A DNA stretch of 64,000 nucleotides from CAVPJW01 sp963705525 (GCA_963705525.1 CAVPJW010000004.1:186001-250000); one strand, 5' to 3'; shown: positions 42,998 to 51,752, numbered from the stretch's first letter. Program-made: numbers and translations. Notes: a model not told the origin generated them from the sequence alone.

Positions 42998-43585
42998 TCA
43001 GGACATGACAAGCGGCGAGTCGAATCGTCCTCGAAGGACCGTGCCTGCCGGCAGCTTGACGTCCTTCCCCTCGGTCGCCAGGATGGTGCCGCCCCCGCCG
43101 ATCAGGATTCCCGCCAGGGCCCCCTTCAGCCCACCGATGATTCCGCCGACGATCGCACCGACTCCCGCACCCGCCGCGATCTTGCCGATCTCACCCTCGA
43201 GCCCCTTGCTCTCGAGCGCTTCAGTGACCGACCCCCGCATCGAATAGGTTCGCCCGTCAACGCTGATTTGGTCGAACATGACCGTCAGACTGCCCTTCCG
43301 ATCGGTGTGAGACGCGCGATCAACCGACGTTACGACACCGCGAAGCACTGAGCCGGACGGCACGACGATATCTTCGTTGATTCGAGGTTCCACCAGAGTC
43401 GTGGCCTCGAATCGATCCTCGACGTTGGCCGTGTCGGAATTGAGCTCGCTCGAGAGGCGCACGTCCACTTCGGTCCCGACCGGCACCTCATGAGACGTCC
43501 TCTCGGCGCGCGAGGCTGCGTGAGCGAATGTCGTCCCCGGAATCAACATCAAAACCAGAGCCATTGCCTGGAATTGCTTAACCAT
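42998..43585 (-). CDS. Exported protein with glycine-zipper segment
   Basis: 195 residues from ATG 43585 (GGGGGTG upstream). A signal peptide (AMALVLMLIPGTTFAHA) is followed by a beta-rich domain (VPVGTEVDVRLSSELNSDTA, VPSGSVLRGVVTSVDRASHT) and then a glycine zipper (GKIAAGAGVGAIVGGIIGGL to LAGILIGGGGTILA), which may insert into a membrane. The plan is like TrbI/VirB10-type and Rcc01698-like periplasmic proteins of unknown function. Expected in the envelope. Confidence 0.75.
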   Translation of the reverse strand: MVKQFQAMALVLMLIPGTTFAHAASRAERTSHEVPVGTEVDVRLSSELNSDTANVEDRFEATTLVEPRINEDIVVPSGSVLRGVVTSVDRASHTDRKGSLTVMFDQISVDGRTYSMRGSVTEALESKGLEGEIGKIAAGAGVGAIVGGIIGGLKGALAGILIGGGGTILATEGKDVKLPAGTVLRGRFDSPLVMS

Positions 43586-43725
43586 TGGCACACCCCCTAT
43601 CGACAGATTCTTGATAATGGCGCGCACAGCGCGCGTCGGCCTCACAATCCGTACGCGAATCCCCTGGCACCTGAAGGGAACCTACGTACTCTCGGGACGG
43701 ACGCCGTGCGCGGTGACAGTCTGTG

Positions 43726-43741
43726 CAAGATCGACGCCCTG
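43726..43741 (-). promoter_or_regulatory. Sigma-54 promoter candidate (glycine-zipper gene)
   Basis: On the minus strand GGGCGTCGATCTTGCA matches 8 of 12 positions, with a perfect -12 half. Predicted start near 43715; the leader of about 130 nt is long. Confidence 0.4.
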
Positions 43742-43873
43742 GTTGCAGCTACCGGAGACCGCACGCCAGAGTTCGACAGTAGAGCAGGGATGTGTGTCGA
43801 ATCTCGACCATCTGGTGTCTGGATTCTGGTCGGCCAGAGTGCGCGCAGTCGGCCTGAAAAGAAAGACGAGCAT

Positions 43874-43889
43874 GGGCCTCCGTCTTGCA
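43874..43889 (+). promoter_or_regulatory. Sigma-54 promoter candidate (yciF-like gene)
   Basis: GGGCCTCCGTCTTGCA matches 8 of 12 positions, with a perfect -12 half. Predicted start near 43900, 42 nt before ATG 43942. Confidence 0.5.
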
Positions 43890-43941
43890 GACTCGTTTCG
43901 CTCAACGAATCAATGCAGACGTCGCTTATTCGGGAGGAACC

Positions 43942-44505
43942 ATGGCAGCACAATCGCTGAACGAACTCTTCATGGAAGAGTTGCAGGACATGTACGACGC
44001 TGAAAAGCAACTGACCCGCGCTCTGCCGAAGCTGGCAAGGGCAGCGCAAACGCCAGAGCTTCAGGAAGCATTCACCACGCACCTCGAAGAGACACGCGGG
44101 CACGTCACGAGGCTCGAGCAGGTTTTCGAAGGTCTCGGCCAGAAAGCCAAAGGCAAGAAATGCGAGGGCATCGAAGGCATCATCGAAGAAGGCTCCAAAG
44201 CGATCGAGGAGCTGAATGGCGCGGTCCGTGACGCTGCCCTGATTGCCGGTGCACAGAAAGCCGAGCACTACGAAATCGCGTCGTATGGCACGCTGGCGCG
44301 CTTCGCAGAGCTACTCGGACTGTCGGACGCTCACGACCTGCTCGGCCAGAACCTTCAGGAGGAGAAGGCGGCGGACGAGAAGCTGACTGAGATCGCAGAC
44401 AGCTCGGTGAATCATGAAGCCGAGTCAGACGATGAAGAGCCCGTGGGCGGCTCGGTCCGCTCCTCGGCTAACAAGGGCCGGTCCACGACCGGATCGCGCA
44501 GGTAA
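43942..44505 (+). CDS. YciF/DUF892 ferritin-like protein
   Basis: 187 residues from ATG 43942, with GGGAGGAA upstream. SLNELFMEELQDMYDAEKQL, HLEETRGHVTRLEQVFEGLG and GAQKAEHYEIASYGTLARFA give the four-helix DUF892 fold with the Glu/His residues of a di-iron site. E. coli YciF and YciE are induced by osmotic stress. The C-terminal tail (ESDDEEPVGGSVRSSANKG) is Ser-rich and disordered. Likely cytoplasmic protection against stress. Confidence 0.92.
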   Translation: MAAQSLNELFMEELQDMYDAEKQLTRALPKLARAAQTPELQEAFTTHLEETRGHVTRLEQVFEGLGQKAKGKKCEGIEGIIEEGSKAIEELNGAVRDAALIAGAQKAEHYEIASYGTLARFAELLGLSDAHDLLGQNLQEEKAADEKLTEIADSSVNHEAESDDEEPVGGSVRSSANKGRSTTGSRR

Positions 44506-44635
44506 CGCCTGAGCACCCGACAGGGGGTCGCCTCTCTGGGGCCCCCCTGGGGTGCCCCCCTTCTGAACGGCCCTTCCTCGGCTCACCGCTCCTGTGAGTT
44601 GCGAGGATCGGCTTCTCCGGCCCTAAATAACCCTC

Positions 44636-44651
44636 TGGCCTGCCTGTGGCA
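44636..44651 (+). promoter_or_regulatory. Sigma-54 promoter candidate (first hybrid kinase)
   Basis: TGGCCTGCCTGTGGCA matches 9 of 12 positions. Predicted start near 44662, 114 nt before ATG 44776. Confidence 0.4.
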
Positions 44652-44775
44652 TGGAACATGATGTTCACAGGTGCGGGACGCCGACCGGCCGGTATCGTCC
44701 TCTATGGAGCAAGACTGTACTCATGACTGAAGGCGCGGATCCCGGGGCACGATCGACGATCGAGCGAGCCCGCAG

Positions 44776-46879
44776 ATGTTGGATGAGAGCTCCGCTTCTC
44801 AGTACCTGGCATCGATCGTCGAGTCTTCTGACGATGCGATCGTCGCCAAGGATCTGAACGGCATCGTCACGTCATGGAACCGCGCCGCGATGAAGCTCTT
44901 CGGCTATGAGGTCGCGGAAGCCATCGGTCGGTCGATTCGAATCATCATCCCGAGCGACAGGCAGGCAGAGGAAGACCTGGTTCTCGCGCGAGTGCGGCGA
45001 GGCGAGAGTGTGAACCATTTCGAAACCATCAGGCAGCGGAAGGATGGCACGCTCATTCCTGTCTCGTTGACTGTCTCTCCCATCCACGATCGGCATGGCA
45101 ACGTGATTGGAGCATCGAAGATTGCCCGTGATATCAGCGAGCGGCGCCTGGCCGAGGCGATCATCGATCGTGCTGCTCGACATGCCTCATTCCTGGCGGA
45201 TCTGAGCGGGGCCCTGACCGAATCGGTGGTGGACTACGAGCAAATCCTTCAGACGGTCGTGAACATCACCGTTCCTCAGATCGCCGACTGGTGCACTGTC
45301 GATGTCGTAAAAGAAGATGGGCGCATCGCGCGGCTGGCATCCGCGCATGCCGACCCGCGCGAGATCGAAGTCGCGACCTCGATTCGAGCGCGCTATGAGG
45401 ACACCAGCTCCCCCACCAGCCCCGCATCGGTCATTCGCACGGGCCAGACGTCCTTCATACCTCACATCACCGACGACATGCTGGTCACCGCCGCGCGCGG
45501 CGACGAAGAGCGCCTTCGGCTCGTTCGATCGCTCAGGCTGTCGTCGTATCTGTGCGTGGCCATCAAAGGCCGGAGTGGCGTGCTTGGCGCGCTGTCCTTT
45601 GTATATTCTGCATCAGGACGACGCTATACGGACGCCGACCTTCGACTGGCGGAGGACGTCGCGTCGAGGGTGTCGCTCGCGATCGAAAACGCAGAGGCCT
45701 ATCGAGCAGCTGAAACGCGCCAATGCGGTGAAGGACGATTTTCTCGCGACGCTTTCCCATGAGCTGCGCACACCGCTCAACGCCATTCTGGGCTACGCGC
45801 GCATGTTGAGCAGCGGCGCGCTCGCCAAAGAACGCAATCAGCAGGCGTTGCAGGTGATTGAAAGAAATGCGACGGCACTCGCGCAAATCGTCGAGGACGT
45901 TCTGGATGTCTCCCGAATCGCGTCCGGCAAGGACAGACTGCACGTCCAGTCGGTGGAGCTCGAGCAGGTGATGCGGGAGTCGCTCGAGACGGTGGCGCTG
46001 GCGGCGGAAGCGAAAGGGATTCGCATTCAGTCAATCATCGATCCCGCAGTTGGCGCGGTCTCAGGCGATCCGGACCGGCTCAAGCAGGTCCTGTGGAATT
46101 TGCTGTCGAACGCCGTGAAGTTCACCTCGCGCGGCGGACGGATTCAGACGCGTCTGCAGCGGATCAATTCACAGGTGGAGATTGTCGTCAGCGACACCGG
46201 CATCGGCATACCGCGCGAGCTTCTGACGAACGTCTTTGAGCGCTTCCGCCAGGCTGAACCCGGCACCAATCGTCGCCATGGCGGCCTCGGCCTCGGACTG
46301 GCCATTGCCCGTCACATCGTGGAAATGCACGGAGGCACCATTGAAGCCTTCAGCGATGGCGAAGGCCACGGCGCGACGTTCCACGTGAAGCTTCCCGTCT
46401 CGATTGTCCATACGGACGCCTCTCGGGATCGGGAACGCGTGCATCCGATCGTGGAGACGCCGACCGACTCGGCGCCGGTCCGACTCCTGAACGGGATTCG
46501 AGCCCTGGCTGTGGACGATGACGAAGATTCGCTTCGCATGCTGCGTGAGATTCTCGAGCTGGCCGGCGCCGACGTCCACGTTGCCCGCTCGGCAGCCGCC
46601 GCCCTTCGTGACCTCGAGTCCTGGAGACCAGACGTGCTCCTCGCCGACATCGGCATGCCGGAGGTGGACGGCTTCGAGCTCATCGAACGGATCCGCCGGC
46701 TGCCGGATCCGGGCTTGCGCGACCTTCCCGCCGCAGCGCTCACCGCTTATGCCCGGTCCATTGATCGAGCGAGAGCGCTGGCGAGCGGATTCGAACTCCA
46801 TCTGTCGAAGCCCATCAACCCGGCAGAGCTCACAACGGCCGTCGCGGCCCTGACACGACGCCGGTTCCGAAGAGATTGA
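44776..46879 (+). CDS. PAS-GAF hybrid sensor histidine kinase with C-terminal receiver (one +1 insertion)
   Basis: PAS domain about 1-125 (IVESSDDAIVAKDLNGIVTS), GAF domain about 150-315, then the frame changes at 45697 by one extra C and continues EQLKRANAVKDDFLATLSHE with the phospho-accepting His of LSHELRTPLNAILGY, the ATPase domain (LWNLLSNAVKFT, SDTGIGIP, GGLGLGLAIARHIV) and a receiver (LAVDDDEDSLR, DVLLADIGMPEVDG, HLSKPINP). 2104 nt minus one gives 700 residues. No transmembrane helix, so it senses a cytoplasmic signal. Candidate phosphodonor for the NtrC-type regulators of the island. Confidence 0.88.
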
Positions 46880-46885
46880 TCTGAC

Positions 46886-47073
46886 TCAGCTGCCGTGGAC
46901 GCCGAGGGACTCGCGAAGTTCCTTGGCACCCTCCAGGTGCTGTTTCACGACTGGCAGTGTCGCCTCGATCCATTGTCTGACCTTGGCGCTCTGAGCCGTG
47001 TGACTCTCGTCTTCGTGGCAGCTTTGTTGCTTGAAACCCTGTCGGAACCGCAGACCGTGGAGGTGTTGACACA
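46886..47073 (-). pseudogene. Possible remnant of a DUF4142-type exported protein (C-terminus only)
   Basis: The minus strand reads QSAKVRQWIEATLPVVKQHL followed by EGAKELRESLG and a stop at 46886, which is like the last helix of DUF4142 proteins (ALPTLKxHLxMAxxL). The rest of such a protein is absent, and the metallothionein-like gene occupies the other strand. Probably a decayed fragment. Confidence 0.35.
47016..47031 (+). promoter_or_regulatory. Sigma-54 promoter candidate (metallothionein-like gene)
   Basis: TGGCAGCTTTGTTGCT matches 10 of 12 defined positions, with both halves TGGCA and TTGCT. Predicted start near 47042, 32 nt before ATG 47074. One of the best matches in the window. Confidence 0.75.
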
Positions 47074-47232
47074 ATGGCCCAGGTAAATCGATGCGCCCAT
47101 CCGGGCTGTCAATGCACAGTGGTGGCTGGAGGGCCGTTCGGCAAGTACTGCAGCGAGCATTGCCGCTCTGCTGGCGAGATCAGCGCGGAGGTTCGGTGCG
47201 AGTGTGGCCACGCACCGTGTCGCCAGATGTAG
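47074..47232 (+). CDS. Small Cys/His-rich metallothionein-like protein
   Basis: 52 residues, easily missed because of its size. Eight Cys (7, 12, 14, 26, 30, 42, 44, 49) and three His (9, 29, 46) in CAHPGCQCTV, GKYCSEHCRS and CECGHAPCRQM. The pattern CxHxxCxC - YCSEHC - CxCGHxxC resembles cyanobacterial and pseudomonad metallothioneins of the SmtA/BmtA type, in which YCSExC is characteristic. It would bind zinc, copper or cadmium in the cytoplasm. GGAGG lies 10 bases before the ATG. It is 16 bp before the AI-2E-family gene, so they are probably co-transcribed. Confidence 0.85.
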   Translation: MAQVNRCAHPGCQCTVVAGGPFGKYCSEHCRSAGEISAEVRCECGHAPCRQM

Positions 47233-47248
47233 GAGACATCCTCATTTG

Positions 47249-48408
47249 ATGCATGCTTCACGAACACTCGACGCCGACGAAGCAGCGGCGGCGGACGAGC
47301 GCAACCGTCGCCGCGCGGTCCGCATGGCCGATCTGCGACGTGCGGCCGCCGAGTACAGGACCATTTCCACGCTGGTGGTTCTCGTCGCGTTGTGGTGGGC
47401 CAAGCCCGTCATCATTCCCCTCGTCTTCAGTCTGCTGATCAGCTATGCGCTTGAACCGGTCATCGCTCAGCTCGAATCGTGGAGGGTGCCGCGCGTGGTC
47501 GGTGCGCCGGCGATTCTAGTCGGAGTGGCTATCGCCGGCGGTCTGGCCGTCTACGGCCTACGGGGAGAGGCGTCGGCCTTCGTCGAGCGCCTGCCGGAGG
47601 GCGCCCATGCCATCGGCCAGGCGATTCGGGACTCGCGACGCACGACGACCGGACTGGCGGCCACGATCGGCCAGGCGACGCAAGAACTCAACGCCGCGGC
47701 ATCAGCGGCGAGTCCCCTTGGGGGTCGCCGCGTGCTGCCCGTCCGCATCGAGGAGCCCGCCGTCAAGTGGAGCGATTGGCTCTGGCAGAGCTCCTGGAGT
47801 GCCATCGAACTCGGAATCGAACTCTTTGCCGTGTTCTGTCTCGTGTACTACATGCTGGTGAGCGGCGATACCTACAAGCGCAAGATCGTGCGCATCGCCG
47901 GGCCATCGCTCTTCCATCGAAAGCTGACCCTCCAGATCCTCGCGGATATCAATCGCCAGATTCAGAGCTTTCTCTGGGCTCGAGCTCTCATCAGCGCGAT
48001 GGTCGGATGCGCCATCTGGCTCGCCTTTCGCCTTCTTGGTATGGAGAACGCCGGCATCTGGGGAGTGCTCGCCGCTGTGCTCTTCACGATTCCGTTCGCC
48101 GGTCCGGCCGTGCTGATCGTCTTCGGGGGCTCGCAGCGTTCATCCAATTTCGTTCGATCACCATGGGTTTGACGGTCATCGGGATCTCTCTGACGATCGC
48201 GACCCTCGAAGGGAATTTCATTGCACCGTGGCTGATGGGTCGAGCCGGCCGAATGAGCACGCTGGCCGTGTTTGTCAGCCTGATGTTCTGGGGCTGGATC
48301 TGGGGCATCTGGGGCCTGCTGCTGGCCGTGCCCATTACGGGTTCAATCAAGACGATCTGTGCACATCTGGATGGTCTTCAGGACGTGGCCGACCTGCTTG
48401 GAGAGTGA
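47249..48408 (+). CDS. AI-2E/PerM-family transporter (one frame change in a G run)
   Basis: Start ATG 47249. Helices STLVVLVALWWAKPVIIPLV, LLISYALEPVIAQLE and APAILVGVAIAGGLAVYGLR, then a long soluble segment, then LFAVFCLVYYMLVSGDTYKR and ALISAMVGCAIWLAFRLLG as in the AI-2E exporter family. At about 48133, in GGGGG, the frame changes (one base lost), after which GLAAFIQFRSITMGLTVIGI and LMFWGWIWGIWGLLLAVPI continue to TGA at 48408. 1160 nt plus one gives 386 residues. A single-base homopolymer error is likely. Substrate unknown; some members are Na+/H+ antiporters. Confidence 0.85.
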
Positions 48409-48479
48409 ATCCTTCCGCACGTCCCGAACTCCCTTGTGATAGGTTCAGAACGTCCAGGCCGGTTCGCCCGTGTGGCCAC

Positions 48480-49934
48480 ATGACCATCACTGAAGCTCCC
48501 CGTTTGCTCATCGTCGAAGACGAACCCGATTCCGCGGAGTGGGTCCGTCTGCTTCTGGAAAGCAAAGGTTACGACGTCAAAGTCGCGCTCGACGGCCAGT
48601 CGGCCGAGAAGACGAGAACGCACTGGCAGGCCGACGTGATTCTCATGGACCTCTCGTTGCCCGACGCCAACGGCCTCGATCTTCTGAAATCTTTCAAACA
48701 GACGAATCCGGATTGTCAGGTGGTCGTCGTGACCGGGTATGGAAGCATTCCGAAGGCGGTTGAAGCAATGCGCGAGGGCGCCATGAGCTTTGTCGAGAAA
48801 CCGCTCGACGTGGACATGCTCTTGGCGATCCTGGACAAGGCGCAGGAACGCGTCGCACTCTCGATTGAGAACCGCCGCTTGCGGGACGATCTCGAGAATG
48901 CGCGCACGTTCGCCAAGGTCGTGGCCCGCAGCGATCGAATGAAGCAGCTGTGCCAGATGGTGAGGCGTGTCGCGCCGAGCGACGCGAGCGTGCTGATTCA
49001 CGGTGAAAACGGCACGGGCAAGGAATTGATCGCGACGGCCGTCCACGAGTACAGCAAGCGGGCCAGCGGACCTTTCATCAAGATCAATTGTGCCGCAATC
49101 CCGTCGGACCTCATCGAATCGGAGCTCTTCGGCCATAAGAAGGGGGCATTTACCGGCGCGATCTCCGACAAGGTAGGGCTGGTCGAAATGGCCGCGGGCG
49201 GATCGCTCCTGCTCGACGAGATAGGCGAGATGCCCGCGGCGTTGCAGGTCAAGCTGCTGCGGGTGCTGCAGGAGCGAGAGTTCAGGCCGGTCGGAGGTAG
49301 TCGGCAAATTGCCGCGGACTTCAGGCTGATCTGTTCGACCAATATCAACCCGGATGCCGCAATCGATGAGGGCCGCCTCAGGAAGGACCTCTACTTCAGG
49401 ATCAATACCTTCACGTTGGCCATTCCGTCACTCCGTGAGCGGCCTGAAGATATTCCGTTGCTTGCTGATCACTTTCTCCAGCAATACGCGACCCGTTACG
49501 GCCGACCCGTGCAGTCGATTTCGAAGAAGGCCGGCGCGGTCCTGACGGGGTATCAATGGCCGGGGAATGTGAGAGAGCTCGAACATGTCATCGAGCGAGC
49601 CGTCATCATGGCGCAAGAGACGGAAATCGGGGTAGAGGATCTGCCCGCGCCAATGAGCGCACGTGCCGATCTCGCATCGACCTTTGTCATCCCGCCTCAC
49701 CAGACGCTGGCCGAGCTCGAGAAAGCCGCGATACTGCAGACTCTCGAAAGAACGCAGGGTAACAAGCGCGCGACAGCGAGTATTCTGGGCGTCTATCGAC
49801 CGACCTTGTACAGCAAGTTGAAGAAATACCGCATCGAAGATCAGACTTCGGCATACAGAACGAGACAGGCCTCTCCGACAACTCGCGTCGCAAACCGTTC
49901 TGAAAAGAAATCGTCCGCCAAGCGTTCCAGCTAG
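48480..49934 (+). CDS. Sigma-54-dependent response regulator, NtrC family (regulator B)
   Basis: 484 residues from ATG 48480; an open frame extends upstream but the receiver domain starts at RLLIVEDEPDSAEW. Phosphoacceptor Asp57 (VILMDLSLPDANG), Walker A GENGTGKE, the GAFTGA loop, GGSLLLDEIGEMPAALQVKL and a Fis-type helix-turn-helix (TQGNKRATASILGVYRPTLY). Domain plan and DNA-recognition helix match regulator A at 29921. The last 25 residues form a basic Ser/Lys tail (NRSEKKSSAKRSS) that regulator A lacks. It is 71 bp after the AI-2E-family gene and may be read from the metallothionein promoter. Confidence 0.95.
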   Translation: MTITEAPRLLIVEDEPDSAEWVRLLLESKGYDVKVALDGQSAEKTRTHWQADVILMDLSLPDANGLDLLKSFKQTNPDCQVVVVTGYGSIPKAVEAMREGAMSFVEKPLDVDMLLAILDKAQERVALSIENRRLRDDLENARTFAKVVARSDRMKQLCQMVRRVAPSDASVLIHGENGTGKELIATAVHEYSKRASGPFIKINCAAIPSDLIESELFGHKKGAFTGAISDKVGLVEMAAGGSLLLDEIGEMPAALQVKLLRVLQEREFRPVGGSRQIAADFRLICSTNINPDAAIDEGRLRKDLYFRINTFTLAIPSLRERPEDIPLLADHFLQQYATRYGRPVQSISKKAGAVLTGYQWPGNVRELEHVIERAVIMAQETEIGVEDLPAPMSARADLASTFVIPPHQTLAELEKAAILQTLERTQGNKRATASILGVYRPTLYSKLKKYRIEDQTSAYRTRQASPTTRVANRSEKKSSAKRSS

Positions 49935-50041
49935 CGTCCTACGGCTGAGCCACGACAGGTCTCGTCGCACCTCCGCCACCTTCTTCGCCGGGCTATCTGC
50001 AGGTTTCAGCGCATTCCAAGCTGTGGCATTTTGCGTCCGAC

Positions 50042-50057
50042 TGGCATTTCGATTGCT
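50042..50057 (+). promoter_or_regulatory. Sigma-54 promoter candidate (sodC)
   Basis: TGGCATTTCGATTGCT matches 10 of 12 defined positions. Predicted start near 50068, 19 nt before ATG 50087, leaving room for GGAG. Confidence 0.75.
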
Positions 50058-50086
50058 CAGATCCGGCAACGGAGGCTCTTAACAAT

Positions 50087-50689
50087 ATGGACGCCATTCA
50101 CACGACGAAATCCGCCGTCATCTGGGGATTTGGACGATGGCCACTCGCTGTGGCGACGGGCGCATTGCTCTGCTGCATCATCGTGGCCTGCGATCGTGGC
50201 AGCGACCCGGGTACAACCGTGTCGGCGAGGGAGTCGGAGCAGAGGGTCACCCTGAAAAATGCCCAAGGAGAAACGATCGGCACCGCGATTCTGAGCGACG
50301 ACTCCAACGGCGGAGTCCAGGTGCGGCTCGACGTCAGGAATCTCCAGCCTGGGAGGCATGCGTTTCACATACACCAGTTCGCCAGGTGTGAGCCGCCGAC
50401 TTTCGCGTCCGCGGGCCCGCATTTCAATCCGGACGGCAAGAAACACGGTCTGGAGAATCCCGAGGGGCCTCACGCGGGCGACATGGACAACTTCACCGTG
50501 TCCGCTGATGGCACTGCCAAGGTCACGTTCACTGACGATCGCGTCAGTCTCAGAAACGGTCCGGGTTCCGTGTTCACCGCGGGCGGCACCGCTCTCGTCA
50601 TCCACGCCAAGGCAGACGACATGAAAACCGATCCTTCCGGCGACTCCGGAGATCGCATCGCCTGCGGCGAGATCCTGCACGCGGGCTGA
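50087..50689 (+). CDS. sodC: Cu/Zn superoxide dismutase, lipoprotein type
   Basis: 200 residues. Lipoprotein signal with lipobox IIVAC, Cys35. The SodC fold is shown by AFHIHQFARCE (copper His pair and disulfide Cys), GPHFNPDGKKHG and NPEGPHAGDMDN (copper/zinc ligands), DDRVSLRNGPGSVF, ALVIHAKADDMKTDP and DRIACGEI (second disulfide Cys). It removes superoxide in the periplasm or at the outer membrane. Monocistronic with its own sigma-54 promoter candidate. Confidence 0.95.
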   Translation: MDAIHTTKSAVIWGFGRWPLAVATGALLCCIIVACDRGSDPGTTVSARESEQRVTLKNAQGETIGTAILSDDSNGGVQVRLDVRNLQPGRHAFHIHQFARCEPPTFASAGPHFNPDGKKHGLENPEGPHAGDMDNFTVSADGTAKVTFTDDRVSLRNGPGSVFTAGGTALVIHAKADDMKTDPSGDSGDRIACGEILHAG

Positions 50690-50736
50690 ATCGGGTAGGC
50701 GCCTCTACGTGCTTTCGTTCATCGAGGCCGCCAGCC

Positions 50737-50752
50737 CGGCACATCCGTTGCT
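50737..50752 (+). promoter_or_regulatory. Sigma-54 promoter candidate (DUF3309 gene)
   Basis: CGGCACATCCGTTGCT matches 10 of 12 positions. Predicted start near 50763, 13 nt before ATG 50776; the leader includes AGGAGG. Confidence 0.7.
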
Positions 50753-50775
50753 ACCTCACCGGCAGGAGGAATCGG

Positions 50776-50929
50776 ATGCTGACAATCCTGCTCGTGTTGG
50801 TTCTTTTGATGGCGATCGGGGCAGTGCCGGCCTGGCCGCACAGCGCCAGTTGGGGATACGGCCCGAGCGGCTCTTCTGGGTGTGATCGTTGTGGTTCTTC
50901 TTGTCTTGCTTCTGACAGGTCGGATGTAG
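50776..50929 (+). CDS. DUF3309 mini membrane protein (one +1 insertion)
   Basis: MLTILLVLVLLMAIGAVPAW continues PHSASWGYGPSG, the DUF3309 signature; after removing one base near 50868 the frame goes on LLGVIVVVLLVLLLTGRM to TAG at 50927-50929. 154 nt minus one gives 50 residues with two helices around the WPHSxSWGYGPSG loop. AGGAGG precedes the ATG. Small stress-associated membrane proteins of this family have no known function. Confidence 0.8.
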
Positions 50930-50952
50930 GCGAGGCCGACACATTCATGCGC

Positions 50953-50968
50953 GGGCACTCGGATTGCG
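50953..50968 (+). promoter_or_regulatory. Sigma-54 promoter candidate (zinc-ribbon-like gene)
   Basis: GGGCACTCGGATTGCG matches 9 of 12 positions. Predicted start near 50979, 57 nt before ATG 51036. Confidence 0.6.
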
Positions 50969-51035
50969 AATCAGTTTGAAAGGGAGGTGTCTCACGTGGC
51001 TGGGTTGCTTGCTCCGTGCCCGTGAGAATCGACCT

Positions 51036-51392
51036 ATGCCTCACGAATTCAATCCATCAAAGACGCGAAAAACAGAGCATGGCCGGTTTTCCCTCGAGCG
51101 ATGGAGCCAGTGGTTCTGCGGCCTCACCGGGCATCACGGGATGGTTCAGTTCGAAAAAACAAGAATATCGATGCGCTGTGCGGAGTGCGGGTACGAATCG
51201 CCCGGCTGGAATCTGACCACAACCGGAGCTCGCTGCCGAGCCTGCGTCCGCGTCAAACCCGCGTCGTGCCATCGCCTACACTGGCATGGGTTCGAGACAG
51301 CTTCAACGAAAAGGGTTTCAGTTCCATACAGACCGCCTCGAGCGGGTCAAAGTTATCGTAGGTTAGCGCTGAGTGCCATTGTCCTCGACTGA
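51036..51392 (+). CDS. Small zinc-ribbon-like protein
   Basis: 118 residues from ATG 51036. The central part WFCGLTGHHGMVQFEKTRIS continues MRCAECGYESPGW and CRACVRVKPASC: CxxC pairs and a GH before a FExxRxSxRCxxCGxExPGW block that I recall from small uncharacterised proteins of soil bacteria. GTG 50996 with a better ribosome-binding site is in another frame. Probably binds zinc; function unknown. The C-terminal 25 residues look less conserved and may be affected by a frame error. Confidence 0.5.
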   Translation: MPHEFNPSKTRKTEHGRFSLERWSQWFCGLTGHHGMVQFEKTRISMRCAECGYESPGWNLTTTGARCRACVRVKPASCHRLHWHGFETASTKRVSVPYRPPRAGQSYRRLALSAIVLD

Positions 51393-51439
51393 GAATTCGG
51401 GCCGCCAGCGATTCAACTCGAGGCGGCCCTTGTTGTTGA

Positions 51440-51646
51440 CTACGATCGCGTGCGTCGCTTGGGTCTGGACGGAACCTTGGCACCCTTGTCGCGAGCCTCT
51501 GACAGACCGATCGCGATCGCCTGCTTTCGACTGGTGACCTTGCTTCCGGAGCTCGACCGAAGGGTCCCCCGCTTCCGTCTACGCATCGCGCTCTCAACGC
51601 TCTTCGACGCTGCCTTCCCGTACTTTCGTGTGTGACTGTTTGCCAT
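51440..51646 (-). CDS. DUF6496-type small basic protein
   Basis: 68 residues from ATG 51646 with GGGGAGAAG upstream. Almost the whole protein is Lys, Arg and Ser-rich; KRGTLRSSSGSKVTSRKQAI continues AIGLSEARDKGAKVP, a motif found in DUF6496-like proteins thought to bind nucleic acid. Likely a cytoplasmic DNA- or RNA-associated stress protein. Confidence 0.8.
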   Translation of the reverse strand: MANSHTRKYGKAASKSVESAMRRRKRGTLRSSSGSKVTSRKQAIAIGLSEARDKGAKVPSRPKRRTRS

Positions 51647-51715
51647 TCCGCTTCTCCCCGTTCTTGTAGGTGGTGAGCTGAGCCGCGTCGTTGCGGCTCT
51701 TGCCGGCCGTTTGCC

Positions 51716-51731
51716 AGCAATGTTCAGTCCG
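51716..51731 (-). promoter_or_regulatory. Sigma-54 promoter candidate (DUF6496 gene)
   Basis: On the minus strand CGGACTGAACATTGCT matches 8 of 12 positions with a perfect -12 half; an adjacent site TGGCAAACGGCCGGCA at 51701-51716 is an alternative. Start near 51705 or 51690, before ATG 51646. Confidence 0.5.
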
Positions 51732-51752
51732 GAAATCGATCTCCGACGTAGT

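Larger units (their letters stand above)
43586..43941. other. Intergenic region between divergent stress genes
   Basis: No trustworthy gene in these 356 bp. It contains sigma-54 candidates at 43726-43741 (minus) and 43874-43889 (plus). Confidence 0.65.

Noticed and set aside
44510..44570. GC-rich stretch with GGGGCCCCCC runs after the YciF gene
   Set aside because: Could fold as a stem but the arms do not form a clear single hairpin and no T run follows; I do not call a terminator.
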